Positions 10,269 to 21,598 of a stretch of DNA of 64,000 bases are shown here, piece after piece; position 1 is the stretch's first letter; each line of letters starts with the position of its first letter. The translations under genes were made by a program, and so were the position numbers. Source of the stretch: Bradyrhizobium guangdongense (GTDB lineage: Bacteria > Pseudomonadota > Alphaproteobacteria > Rhizobiales > Xanthobacteraceae); the NCBI RefSeq assembly GCF_004114975.1, contig NZ_CP030052.1, positions 62,001 to 126,000 on the forward strand, in the 5' to 3' direction. The notes below the pieces were generated by a model, which had not been told where the DNA came from, made no database searches, and saw nothing but the letters and a program-made list of their open reading frames with translations.

Positions 10269-11236
10269 CTCGTCGTTTCGGAAGTTGCGGGTGGTCGTGC
10301 GCAAGTGAATCCCATGTTCGGCTAGAGAGCCGTAGAAGGTTAGCAGCGCGGCACGATTATTGATAGACAATCTGATCACCTGGCCCTACTTGGCGCGGTA
10401 ATTTTCCACTAAGACGTCGATCGCCGCTTCGCCGGACGCCGGTTCGGCGCCAGACAAACCTCACGCAGGAATCAGCTCGCCATCTCGAGCCGCCCCGCGG
10501 TTGCGACATTCGGCCGCGCTACTTCGATCGGGCCGCTGCCGGCCTGATCGTTCGCGACGGACCATAACCATGCCACAGGACACGGCGCTTTCGTCGGCTT
10601 CAACTCCTTTTACCGTGGCAAGATAATTTCGTGATAGCTTGCCCAGAAGTTGCCGCGGCGCGCAGGACATTGGTCACTGGGTCGTCGATCTCGTCGGGCT
10701 GACGAAATGGGATATGTTTGCAATCTCCTTCGCGGCATATCGCTCTCCTTGAGAGCTTCTGGCATGCTTCGGCACTGGCCTCGTTACCCCGCTTTTCTCA
10801 TGCCGTGCGTAGCTCCCTTCTGCATGCCTTTAAACCTAAGACGTGCAACACAACGAAGTCGCGCGCTGGTCGGAGCTATCGAAGCAAGCCATGCTGGCGG
10901 ACACACTGTTCGTCTTTGTCGGACCATCCGTCTAGCTCACCAGCTATACTTGTAAGTCGGCTCACAACCGCCACACCAGTGTTTGTAGGCGGCGCAAGGC
11001 GCGATCTGTGTCTAGTTTGTGACATTGGCGCCAAACGCGTCTGGTTCAGAACACTGCCCGAATTGGGCGCCGGGGGGTTTTCAAAAGTGCGATCATAGGC
11101 CTAACGCGCTCCGACCGCTGGCACACTCATTGCAAACACGCAGTACTAAGAGTGCTGAGTGCACGCACGCGATCGATGCTCTCCACCCGTTTCTTAGAGA
11201 CAAGCGGTCAAAATAAGTCGCGTAGGGTTTGATAAT
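10269..11236. other. Intergenic, no gene recognised
   Basis: About 970 bases between the IS256 relic and the TlpA-like gene. Only short frames with arginine/serine-rich translations occur on either strand, and none carries a recognisable motif. It probably holds the promoter of the following gene, but no convincing box was found. Confidence 0.5.
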
Positions 11237-12411
11237 ATGTCGGACAGCAACGTGGCGCTGCGCATGGAATCTTTGGCTCCTCCCATCAAGGTGGGGAGTT
11301 GGCTGCGTGGCCAGCCCCTTGCGAACTTCGAGTGCGGGAAAGTCTACATTGTCGAATTTTGGGCAAGTAGGTGCGGACGATGTATGACGGCGGCGATGCC
11401 CTATCTCGTTCAACTGCAGGAGAAATATAAAGATTGCGGAGTTGAGGTCATCGGAGTCGCATGTGGCGAAGAAGCACCAACGGCGGACGAGGCCAGAACC
11501 AAGTTGGAGGCGTGGTTGACCGAAACGTCTCCGAAACTGAACTATCGGATTGCGTTCGACTTCACAGGCGAGATGAAGCAGCTTTGGGGAGACCCCAGTT
11601 TTGCTCCGGGATTCCCATCTCTTTCGTCGTCGATCGCGACGGCCACATCGCGTTCATAGGACATCCAATGCAACTCAATGATGTTTTGCCGAAGGTTCTT
11701 CAAGGGGTCTGGCGAACCAGCGAAGAAGCTAAAGCCGCCGACGCGAAGCGGATTGAGCAGAACCAACGGGTAGCCCGCGAGCTAACGCCCACCTCGCCAA
11801 TCTACGCTAAACTTCGGGCGGCGCTGTGGGCAAAGGATTGGACGACGGCGCTCTCGGCGGTCCAAGAGGGGCTCGTCTTGATGCCGGACGAAATCGACCT
11901 TCGTGAGATTCATGTCAATCTGTTGCTTCACAAAATTCGCGACTTACGGGCCGGCTTGCCCGTCATGCGCCAATTGGTTCGTGACGCGATCGATAAAGGG
12001 TCCGAGGAATTGATGACGGTGGCTCTAACCCAACTCTTCGATCCGGCAAATGATGCCTCGCACCTCCCCCTTGCCGAGCGCTTTGCAATGGGCAGGGATT
12101 TGGCTGAACACATTTTATGGCTGAATCCACCGCAAGCCGATGGCTATAAGTTCCGGTCTTATGGGGCGATCGCTGAGTACTATTACGAGAGCGGCAACAA
12201 GGAACGGGCGATCGAGTTGATCGAACTGGCACTGACCTCGCTGAGCGATTCGAAGCTCATACAGGAAGAAGAGAGACAGTATTATGTGCGGCCGTTAATT
12301 CAGGCCCTGGCCAAGTACAGCACTGAGAAGGCTTTAGAGGCGCTTTTGTTTGGCTCCGCCTCACCGCCAAAGCTAAGGGCGAGTATTCAGACGCGTGAAA
12401 ATGACGCATGA
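11237..12411 (+). pseudogene. TlpA/thioredoxin-like protein with TPR-like C-terminus, frameshifted
   Basis: From ATG 11237 the first frame gives a redoxin/TlpA fold with the active site FWASRCGRCMTA (CxxC, with an unusual Arg before the first Cys) and GVACGEEAPT. Near 11601-11615 a one-base indel moves the frame; the second frame continues with GIPISFVVDRDGHIAFIGHP, the cis-Pro and final strands of the fold, and then about 230 residues of helical repeats. Restored length is about 390 residues. There is no signal peptide, so it would be cytoplasmic. It ends ATGA-overlapped with the next gene, so they form an operon. Whether the indel is a real mutation or a sequencing error cannot be told here. 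Confidence 0.65.
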
Positions 12412-13454
12412 GCGACAATAAAATCACAGAGGCCGATCTGGCGCAGCTCGCCGGCACCGGGCATCGCCTGATGTACCAGATCGTCGAAATGCCCGCCCCC
12501 GGGACATTCGTGCCGTTCGTCGACGGTGCCAGCAAGGCGGCGCTAACCATCGCAGAGACGCGGGGGTCGAAAAAGATCGGGCTTTCCAATACCCTCAACC
12601 GTAAACTGATCCCGCGCAAGGGACCGGACCCGAACTGGCGCTGCCGCGAGCAGGCCCGCTTCGACCGGGGCGAATATCAAAAACCATTCTTTGCGTCCGG
12701 CGTCTGGTGGGCCGACCAGATTCCCAAAGACCATTTTCTGCATGTTTCCAGGAAGGACAAAAGCAAGATTGCCTTCACCGAGAGCGTGGAAAATGGTGAG
12801 CGAGACCTCCACACTCAGATGAAGGTCGGAACCTACCTGCAGAAGTACCTTGCCGACTTCGTCGGCGCGGACGAGATCACCCAACTCGCCAACCTGTTCG
12901 CGGCCGATCAGCAGGGCCTCGAACTGAAGCTAGCGCGAACACCGGACGAGATCGAGCATGTCTATATTGTCGGCCCGTCCAGCTGCATGTCAGGACCGGT
13001 CGAAAAGCTCGGCAAGTATGGCGGCTACGGCAATGCCACGGAGCACCCGGCGCGCGCCTATGGCGCCGGCGATTTGGCCTGCGCCTATGTGGAACGCAAG
13101 AATGAAATCATCGCCCGGTCGATCGTCTGGCCGAAGCGCAAGATCTTCACCCAGATCTATGGCGAGGATCACATGCTGCTGCGCTCGATGCTGATTCGTG
13201 CCAGCTACAAACCAGCCCATAGCGGCAAAGACTTCGAAGGCGCTCGCTTCCTCGAGCTTACGGTGATGCCATACCTCGACTTCGACATAAGCATGGAGCC
13301 ACTGTACGAGGACGGCAGCACCGGCCGGCAATCCGCCAAGAGGCGGGCGCGGCTCCGCAACTACAAGCTTTACGTCGGCCGCTATAGAACCACCAAGTGG
13401 CTGTTAAGGGAGTATGCAAGCGGGCAGCGCTCGAGCGGCAGATCGGCGAGTTAA
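12408..13454 (+). CDS. Uncharacterised protein, 348 aa
   Basis: Not assigned. A soluble protein without signal or membrane segments. Its central block reads YIVGPSSCMSGPVEKLG, then HPARAYGAGDLACAYVERKN and IIARSIVWPKRKIFTQIYGE. I recall similar strings in uncharacterised phage proteins, but could not verify this. The start overlaps the stop of the TlpA-like gene (ATGA at 12408-12411), so the two are translationally coupled. The C-terminus turns Arg/Ser-rich (ASGQRSSGRSAS) before the stop, which may mean a frameshifted or truncated tail. Confidence 0.6.
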   Translation: MSDNKITEADLAQLAGTGHRLMYQIVEMPAPGTFVPFVDGASKAALTIAETRGSKKIGLSNTLNRKLIPRKGPDPNWRCREQARFDRGEYQKPFFASGVWWADQIPKDHFLHVSRKDKSKIAFTESVENGERDLHTQMKVGTYLQKYLADFVGADEITQLANLFAADQQGLELKLARTPDEIEHVYIVGPSSCMSGPVEKLGKYGGYGNATEHPARAYGAGDLACAYVERKNEIIARSIVWPKRKIFTQIYGEDHMLLRSMLIRASYKPAHSGKDFEGARFLELTVMPYLDFDISMEPLYEDGSTGRQSAKRRARLRNYKLYVGRYRTTKWLLREYASGQRSSGRSAS

Positions 13455-13679
13455 TCAGGGCAGGTGCGATGTTAGGGCTTAACCGAACTCCCCGAAGTAT
13501 CCCACAGCGCTCGCCAATAATTTGGTCGTTCGGTCAACTGCCACGTCTAAGCATTTATCTAGATAATGCATGTCAGCTATCGCTTGAGCCACACGAGCGC
13601 GATCGGCTTACCTCGATCGAGAACTGGCAGAACATCCCGAGAATGTCCGCCGGTCACATGTCCCAACAAAGGAGTCGCG

Positions 13680-14594
13680 ATGCAATCACAGTCAGTTCTC
13701 GGCAACCGCCCTAAACCATGCGCCTCACTTGCAGAAATGCTGCGCGCTCAGATCTGCTCCAACCGCGACCTCTCCTTCCTCATGGAAGCTCACGATGCGC
13801 TCTCCGGCGCAATCGCCAAGCGCGCGGGATTCAAAGGTCTGTGGGCGTCGGGCCTCGCAATCGCCTCCTCTCTTGGCTACCGAGATGCCAACGAAGCATC
13901 ATGGAGCCAACTCGTCGACGTGGTCGAGCGGATCGTCGACTCGACCGAACTGCCTGTGCTCGTTGACGGTGATGGCGGCTTCGGGAACTTCAACAATGCA
14001 CGCCTGCTGGCACGGAAACTCCGTCAGCGCGGCGCTGCCGGCGTCGCGCTTGAGGACAGCTGCTTTCCGAAAATGAACTCGTTCATTGGCGATCGGCATC
14101 CGCTCGCAGATATCGATGAATTCTCCGGCCGTCTGCGGGCAGTGAAGGATACAGTGGCGGAAGACTTGGTCCTCGTGGCTCGGATCGAAGCCCTGATCGC
14201 CGGCCATGGAATGGACGAAGCACTGGTACGCGCTAGTGCTTACGCCGCTGCGGGAGCCGACGCGATCCTCATTCACTCGCGTAAGAGCACGGCGGACGAG
14301 ATACTCTCGTTCGCGAGTTCCTGGCAGAACCACCGACCTGTCGTAATCGTTCCAACAAAATACTATCGAACGCCGGTCTCGTCATACCGTGATGCCGGCA
14401 TCTCTACCGTGATCTGGGCCAATCACTCCATGCGAGCTGCGACTGCGGCAATGCGGCACGTCTGCGGCCGCATTATCGCTGAGGAAGGCGTTGCCAGCAT
14501 TGAGCCAGCTATCGCGACCCTTGAAGAGATCTTCGAGTTATTAAGGTACGACGAACTCGCTCGCGCGGAAGAGCGATATCTTGACCCAGGATAG
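13680..14594 (+). CDS. pepM: Phosphoenolpyruvate phosphomutase (PEP mutase)
   Basis: Interconverts phosphoenolpyruvate and phosphonopyruvate, the entry step to phosphonates. 304 residues, normal length. The isocitrate-lyase-superfamily barrel is complete: MEAHDALSGAIAKRAGFKGL (Asp39), NEASWSQ, LPVLVDGDGGFGNFNNARLL (Asp96, Asp98), the loop EDSCFPKMNSF (Glu125, Lys131, Asn133), VARIEALIAGHGMDEAL, and IVPTKYYRTPV. The signature EDKxxxxxNS reads EDS here, so its Lys is Ser127. ATG 13680 is preceded by AAAGGAG at good spacing; the frame opens further upstream without support. No phosphonopyruvate decarboxylase is adjacent. Two partial, decayed copies lie at 8715-9060 and 15165-15330. Confidence 0.88.
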   Translation: MQSQSVLGNRPKPCASLAEMLRAQICSNRDLSFLMEAHDALSGAIAKRAGFKGLWASGLAIASSLGYRDANEASWSQLVDVVERIVDSTELPVLVDGDGGFGNFNNARLLARKLRQRGAAGVALEDSCFPKMNSFIGDRHPLADIDEFSGRLRAVKDTVAEDLVLVARIEALIAGHGMDEALVRASAYAAAGADAILIHSRKSTADEILSFASSWQNHRPVVIVPTKYYRTPVSSYRDAGISTVIWANHSMRAATAAMRHVCGRIIAEEGVASIEPAIATLEEIFELLRYDELARAEERYLDPG

Positions 14595-15164
14595 GTCTTC
14601 ATCCACCCGATATCTCGTTCTCGATCGATTGTTGCGGTTCAATCGCCCTTGTCGATAGTCCCGCTTAAAGTATCTGATGATCGGCCAGGCAACGGATGTC
14701 GCCGCAGCAGCTCCGTTAATGAAAGGGTCGATCGTTTCTCCTGTCGGATCGTGGCTCGATTTCCGGGTTTCCGCACGAAACAAACCGCGGCAACCCTCTC
14801 GCCAATAGACCACGACCATTTAAGACGATGAACCAGGTGCAATTCTGGGCGCTACCCCGAGGTCGACAATCGTTGCGGCCCTGCACGATATCATCGAGTC
14901 CGGAGCTACAAGGCCCGCACAGAAAAGCTTCTTGCTTGTCTGTTCGAAAGTTGCAGCTCGCAGCCATGCATGCGACGATCTCAGGCGTTACGCCATCGAC
15001 AGCACCGAAGATCTTTGAATTGCAGAGCGCATTCCACTGAAGCCAATGCCTTACAGGTTGTGCGATCAACTACCACACTTATCAATTGATATGGTGGCGT
15101 CGGTGCATCAAATATTTGACCGACGTGCGCCCGACTGCTCACACGTCACTTGCAAGGAATTCCG
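14595..15164. other. Intergenic, no gene recognised
   Basis: About 570 bases downstream of pepM. Short frames exist on both strands but show no family motif. The last 100 bases precede a decayed pepM copy and may be its old leader. Confidence 0.45.
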
Positions 15165-15330
15165 CATGCGACCCGAATCACAGTCTGTTCTTGCCAATGC
15201 ACGTGATCAATGCGCTGTACAATCGACCGCAGAAATGCAGCACGGTCAGTGCGTCCTCTCCTTTAGCGTGGAAGGGCGTGATCGGCTCGCTGACACGATC
15301 ATCCGGCGCGCAGGTTCCACATTCCACCGA
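15165..15330 (+). pseudogene. Second decayed pepM fragment (5' end)
   Basis: The start of this stretch resembles the start of the intact pepM, including leader and start: AAGGA, then ATG and GAATCACAGTCTGTTCTTG against CAATCACAGTCAGTTCTCG. At protein level ESQSVLAN, AEMQHGQC and a DRLADTIIRRAG block line up with SQSVLGN, AEMLRAQIC and DALSGAIAKRAG. The similarity fades after about 50 codons. It is in the same orientation as the intact gene, 1.5 kb downstream of its start. Confidence 0.55.
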
Positions 15331-15639
15331 TGTGCCACGCCGATTGGCCACGACGGAGTCGCTCGCGCGCTGTTGGTGAACACCGCCTCAGTAGCGGTTT
15401 CGAGCACATTGGTTTGGCGTTGCGGTTTCCGATACTCCGGCGGGAGGACGTTCTGCTGCCCTTTTCAATCGAAAGGACGCATTGCCTGGATTGAGGAGGG
15501 AGCGCCTATCTCGAGTGGCTATGAGGCTTCATCTGCTGCGGAGTTCGCCGTAATCGAAGCGCGACCTATGACTGAGCAGATCGCGAAATGCGGCCGAGTG
15601 GTTCGATCGTGAAAGACCACAATCAGCTCAGGAGGAGCG

Positions 15640-16590
15640 CCTGCTGGCGCAACCACTGTCTTTGCTTTTAGGTTCGGGCACTGCCGCCGCTCGTGACGCA
15701 GCTAAGTTAGCTGCCGATGGCGCCGTCCGATCATCGATCTGGCGGCGGGTGAAGTGATCATCGATCCACCATCATCGGCCCGCGAGGGGGCAATTGCCGC
15801 CATCAAGGCCAAGATAAACCGCTATACGGATGCCATCGGCCTGACGCCGCTTCGCAGCGCCGTTGCCGAAAAGCTGTCATCGGAAACCGGCATCGGCTGG
15901 CATTTGAACGATATCGTTATAACTGCTGACCTGCCACTGAATGTTCATCCAGCGGCAGTTAGAGTCTCGAAGCGGATGCAAAACAAGGGCTGCTCAATGT
16001 TGCGTTGGCTCTGCTGGATCCGGGTGACGAGGCCATCGCCATTCGTCCCTGCCGGCCGACATTCCCGTCCCAGGTTCTTCTCGCTGGCGCAAAACCCGTG
16101 TTCGTTGATGCCCGCCCGCCCCGATATAATTCCGATATTGACGCAATCCGCGCCGCTGGTACACCGCGCACGAAATCCATTATCGTCAACTCGCCCAACA
16201 ATCCTACTGGTGCAGTCTATGATCGAAGTACCCTTCGAGCTATCGGAGGCCTCGCATCAACTACCAGTTATGGATCTTTTCCGACGAATGCTATTCCAGC
16301 TTCGTATTCACTCGTGAGCGCCATGAATCGATTGTCATGGCGCAGCCCGGCGTACGTTCACGGACGATCCTGGTCAACGCTTTCTCCAAGGAACTGGCGA
16401 TCACTCGCTGGCGACTGGGCTATTTAGCAGCCCCCCGGAGATCGTTTCTGCGGCCAGGAAGTTGCAGGGACATATGACCTCGAACGCCAATGTGATCGCG
16501 CAGCACGCGATCATGCACCACCTCAAAATCCATGACGGCTGCTCTGAGCGGCTGATGCATCGGCGCCTTTCTGACGCTCGTGAGATAGGA
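15640..16590 (+). pseudogene. Class I aminotransferase (AspC-like) relic
   Basis: Scattered over three frames are the blocks of a fold-type I PLP aminotransferase: INRYTDAIGLTPLRSAVAEK, ALLDPGDEAIAIRPCRPTF, IIVNSPNNPTGAVYDRS, IFSDECYSSFVF and NAFSKELAITRWRLGYLA. The last contains the PLP-binding Lys; the usual Gly after IT is Arg. At least three frame changes, near 15730, 15985 and 16240, break the gene. Its 3' end is cut by the IS3 element at 16595. Confidence 0.75.
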
Positions 16591-16594
16591 CTTC

Positions 16595-17568
16595 TGCACC
16601 TCCTCCGAATAAGTGGACACCTGTAGTAGCTCAGAGAGCCCGGAGGTATCGAATGCCAGAACGTCAACTTCGATGGTTCACAGAGGACTACAAACGCTAG
16701 GCCGTTGAACTGGCGGTATCGAGTGGTCGATCGATCGGATCGGTCGCCAAGGAGCTCGGTCTGCGCGGTGCTGCGCCGCTGGATAGACAAATTCCGGCAG
16801 GAGCCGGCATCGGCGGCGTGGCGGCCCACCACGCAGGCGACGCCGATGCCGAGATCCGGCAGGTCCATCGCGAGAGCAGCCAGCGGCAGTTCTCGAGTCC
16901 ACGCCGCCCTGCGGACGCGGGGACGTGGGCCAGCCGTGGCCGGATCGAACGGCTGATGCGACGGCATGGCATTCGGGCGATCATGGCGCCGCCATGTCGC
17001 GTCCGCACCACCGACAGTCGCCACAATCTGCCGATCGCACCAAACCTGATCGCGCGCGACTTCACCGCCGCGGCCCCAAACCGGGTCTGGCTGGCCGATA
17101 TCACCTACGTCCCACGGCGGAGGACTGGCTGTACCTGGCAGCCGTCATGGACCTCTTCAGCCGCAAGATCGTCGGTTGGGCGATGCCGGATCACATGCGG
17201 GTCGAACTCGTCTCCTCCGCACTGACGATGGCGCTTCGCCAGCAGCGGCCGGACGCCGGATTGGTCCATCATTCCGATCGCGGAGTGCAGTACGCTTCAC
17301 ACGAGTATCGCGCGGCCCTTACCGCCGCGGGCCTGACGCATCGACTGCTACGACAATGCCCCGATGGAGAGGTTCTTCCACACCCTCAAGACCGAGCTCG
17401 TTCATCATCGTCAGTACCAGACCCGTGCCGAAGCCCGGCGCGACATCTTCGCCTTCATCGCGGGCTTCTCCAATCGAACCAGGCTCTATTCCGCCATCGG
17501 ATATATCCCTCCGATCGAGATGGAGCTAAAAGCCGCTTAAACCCGTCCGCTTTCTCGGGGGAAGATCA
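16595..17568 (+). mobile_element. IS3-family element, degenerate
   Basis: Ends are imperfect inverted repeats: TGCACCTCCTCCGAATAAGT at 16595, and the right end reversed reads TGATCTTCCCCCGAGAAAGC. A short OrfA remnant (MPERQLRWFTEDYKR, then a stop) is followed by the DDE OrfB in several frames: RVWLADITYVP, YLAAVMDLFSRKIVGWAM, LVHHSDRGVQYAS, DNAPMERFFHTLKTE, and the end IPPIEMELKAA at 17540. It is shorter than a full IS3 element, so there are internal deletions as well as frameshifts. Confidence 0.75.
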
Positions 17569-18678
17569 GAGCGCAAAAAGAGGTCAGTCTGACGCACTAT
17601 CGAGATTGAAGACCGCGTTGAGCGGGGCGACTAACGGCGAAAATCGAAGCATTGTTGCTGATGGATGTTAGGCTCCGAACCACATCTTTCGTCTTGTCTG
17701 CAATGTTCTTTGTCCGTCACTTGCGCTCGCTGTCGTGACAATCGGCATTTCTTCTCTCCGCACAGCCGGGACACCCGAGGACCCAACAGCATACAACCTA
17801 TCGCCACGGCCGATTCAACCCTCATGCGAGCCATCCTGGTGTGAGATAGTTGCAGTAGCTACGCTATCGCCTTGTTTGCTACCTTCAAACTCGCGTCACC
17901 AATCCTCTCAAGGTGATGCGGGGGCGGACTCGGCGTATCCCCCGATCCAGTCGTGTGCCGCCCCCACTCTTCGCGAGCGGTCTGAAGAAGATGCGGTGAA
18001 ACCGGGGGCGTTGCATCTCGTTGCCTCCCCGGAAGCCCATCTCGTCGCAATATAAGACGCGAGAAGCATGCGTATACGATCATCAGCATCACCGCGGAAG
18101 AAGGGCGGACGAAGCGCGATTGAACTTTGCGTGAGCGCTGATCTCGTCTTGATTCAGTTCTCCCGCGCGGGCGTTTCGTTCAGCTCCTTGAAGAGGTCGC
18201 CGCCGGCCCCTGGCCGCTTTCATCCAGCTCCGGTCAACTGCCAAGGTTAGCGATGGAGCGAGATGAAAAAAGGCGCTATTTTTCAAGATCGGCTTGCCTA
18301 GAACGAGACGGCATCCCGAACCTGTTCACACTCCTTGGCTGTTGCGGATGTCGCGGCTAACTCGATGAGAATTCCGTCCACTGAAGCAAGCCCGGCGAAC
18401 TCCTGTTACGTCGCGCGTTCATCAGCGCTAGGGTTCGTTTCGGCCGGAGCCGTATCCGAGCAGTCAATGAGACCAAGAATGGCTTTAGCAACTACTAAGA
18501 CTCTCGAGCGCACCAATGTCTGAGCGTTCTTCCAGGCCAAGAGCATCCGCCGCGAAATCGTGCAGACCTCGGCCGAGCAGGGCAACCTCACACTGCGCTA
18601 ATAGCGGCCGGGCCAGTTAGCTACGATAAATGATTCTGGCAGAGACGACTTCTGAGTGTGATTTTTTGCTGGAAGCTC
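17569..18678. other. Intergenic upstream of groES, no gene recognised
   Basis: About 1.1 kb with no frame that I can tie to a family. It may contain worn-out coding sequence. The groESL promoter region lies just downstream. Confidence 0.45.
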
Positions 18679-18706
18679 TTGCTCCTGTAGAAGCCCCGTC
18701 CTATTT
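18679..18706 (+). promoter_or_regulatory. Candidate groESL promoter
   Basis: TTGCTC at 18679-18684 and CTATTT at 18701-18706, with a 16-bp spacer, fit an alphaproteobacterial housekeeping promoter. It lies directly upstream of the CIRCE-like operator, the usual order. The match is moderate. Confidence 0.5.
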
Positions 18707-18720
18707 CAGCTGCGTCTGCG

Positions 18721-18747
18721 CTAGCACTCGTAGGCATCGATTGCTCA
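18721..18747 (+). promoter_or_regulatory. CIRCE-like operator (HrcA site)
   Basis: CTAGCACTC - 9 bases - GATTGCTCA. Against the CIRCE consensus TTAGCACTC-N9-GAGTGCTAA the left arm matches 8 of 9 and the right arm 7 of 9. The spacing is exact, and the site sits 43 bp before the groES start. HrcA binding here would give heat-inducible control. In Bradyrhizobium only some of the several groESL operons carry CIRCE, so this helps place the paralogue. Confidence 0.75.
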
Positions 18748-18789
18748 CAAGGTTGAAGTCTCAACTCGTGCAAATATTAGGAGGACTGC

Positions 18790-19104
18790 ATGAAATTCCG
18801 TCCGCTTCACGACCGCGTCGTGGTCAAGCGCATCGACGCAGAAGAGAAGACCGCTGGCGGCATCATCATTCCCGACACTGCCAAGGAAAAGCCCTCCCAG
18901 GGCGAAGTCGTCGCCGTCGGCCCCGGTGGCCGCGACGAAGCTGGCAAGCTGATCCCGATCGACCTGAAGGTCGGCGACCGCGTGCTGTTCGGCAAGTGGT
19001 CCGGCACCGAGGTCAAGATCGACGGCCAGGACCTGCTGATCATGAAGGAGAGCGACGTGATGGGCGTTCTCGAGGTCGCCGAGTCCAAGAAGAAGGCGGC
19101 TTAA
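18790..19104 (+). CDS. groES: Co-chaperonin GroES
   Basis: The 10-kDa lid of the GroEL folding chamber, cytoplasmic, working as a heptamer. 104 residues, complete: [15 protein letters not shown] at the start, the mobile loop [18 protein letters not shown] that docks on GroEL, then [12 protein letters not shown], and [15 protein letters not shown]. The start is fixed by TAGGAGGACTGC just upstream. It is followed 46 bp later by groEL in the same operon. Confidence 0.97.
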   Translation: MKFRPLHDRVVVKRIDAEEKTAGGIIIPDTAKEKPSQGEVVAVGPGGRDEAGKLIPIDLKVGDRVLFGKWSGTEVKIDGQDLLIMKESDVMGVLEVAESKKKAA

Positions 19105-19138
19105 GAGCCTCCCTCCTCCCTCCAGTCAAACACCTTAA

Positions 19139-20791
<1,653 letters not shown>

Positions 20792-20874
20792 CGACGAGTC
20801 GTCCCGGACGCGGTGCAGCGCGCAAGCGGTGTACCGCCGATCCGGGATCTCGCTGAGCAAAATCCAACAGCACA

Positions 20875-20908
20875 AACCCTGGCAGCAATGCCGGGGTTAC
20901 CCTTTTTT
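20875..20908 (+). terminator. Rho-independent terminator of groESL
   Basis: AACCCTGGC - AGCAAT - GCCGGGGTT forms a 9-bp stem with one G-U pair, followed within 4 bases by TTTTTT (20903-20908). It lies 84 bp after the groEL stop. A weaker inverted repeat (TCCCGGA with TCCGGGA, about 20803-20846) precedes it. Confidence 0.8.
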
Positions 20909-20913
20909 AGGCG

Positions 20914-21598
20914 TGGACCGTCTAAACGGCCGGCACGATTGGTTCCGTTGCGCATTGCCTTCGTGCCTTGGCTGATCGTCAGATCAGGTTTTTGTTTACC
21001 CACACGGCAGGTCGCAGATGAGAAACGTTAGCCTTATAATTCTCGGACCTGAGCATTTCGTTTAGACTCGCGGACGCATGGTCGCGCGGCTTATAGAGCT
21101 ATGCTCGAGCGCGGCGCAGCATTATCGAGGCATATCACTCGGCCAAAACTCGTGGGCGCTGGCGGCGACGAGATGCCCGACGACACGGGCTGATACCGCA
21201 ACAGGTGTTTACCTGGCGCCGGCAACAAAAGCGGACGTTCCGCAGTTCGTACCGGCGGTGGTCGACGCCATGGCGCCAGCCGTGGCTGCGCGCCATGACG
21301 TAAAGACAGCGATGCAAGGCCAAGACAGATTCGAAGGGCTTAATTGGCGGCGGATAATTGCTGCGCTGCGGCGAACGAATCAGGCGCCTTGAGGTCGTTG
21401 CAAAACGACGGCGCATACGATCTAATCTGTGGGTGTCACCGCTCATTAGCCCGTACGCAATGTTGGCCTGACGTTTCTTGAGGTGCTGTCGCCTTCGCGC
21501 CCAGTCCGTTAGCCAAGACCTCTTCAAATTGAACCTCAACATCAAACCTGCGACGGCCCGAGCCGCTGGGCCCAAGAGACACTTACCTAGACTAGCCG
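20914..21598. other. Intergenic between groEL and repC, no gene recognised
   Basis: About 690 bases between the convergent groESL and repABC operons. Only short frames without recognisable motifs are present. Confidence 0.5.

Noticed and set aside
13455..13680. Possible nod box upstream of pepM
   Set aside because: Some ATC/GAT steps are present, but the conserved nod box blocks and spacing are not met.
18600..18790. Possible sigma54/NifA promoter upstream of groES
   Set aside because: Two GG...GC pairs occur, but with 8 instead of 10 bases between, and no TGT-N10-ACA activator site was found.
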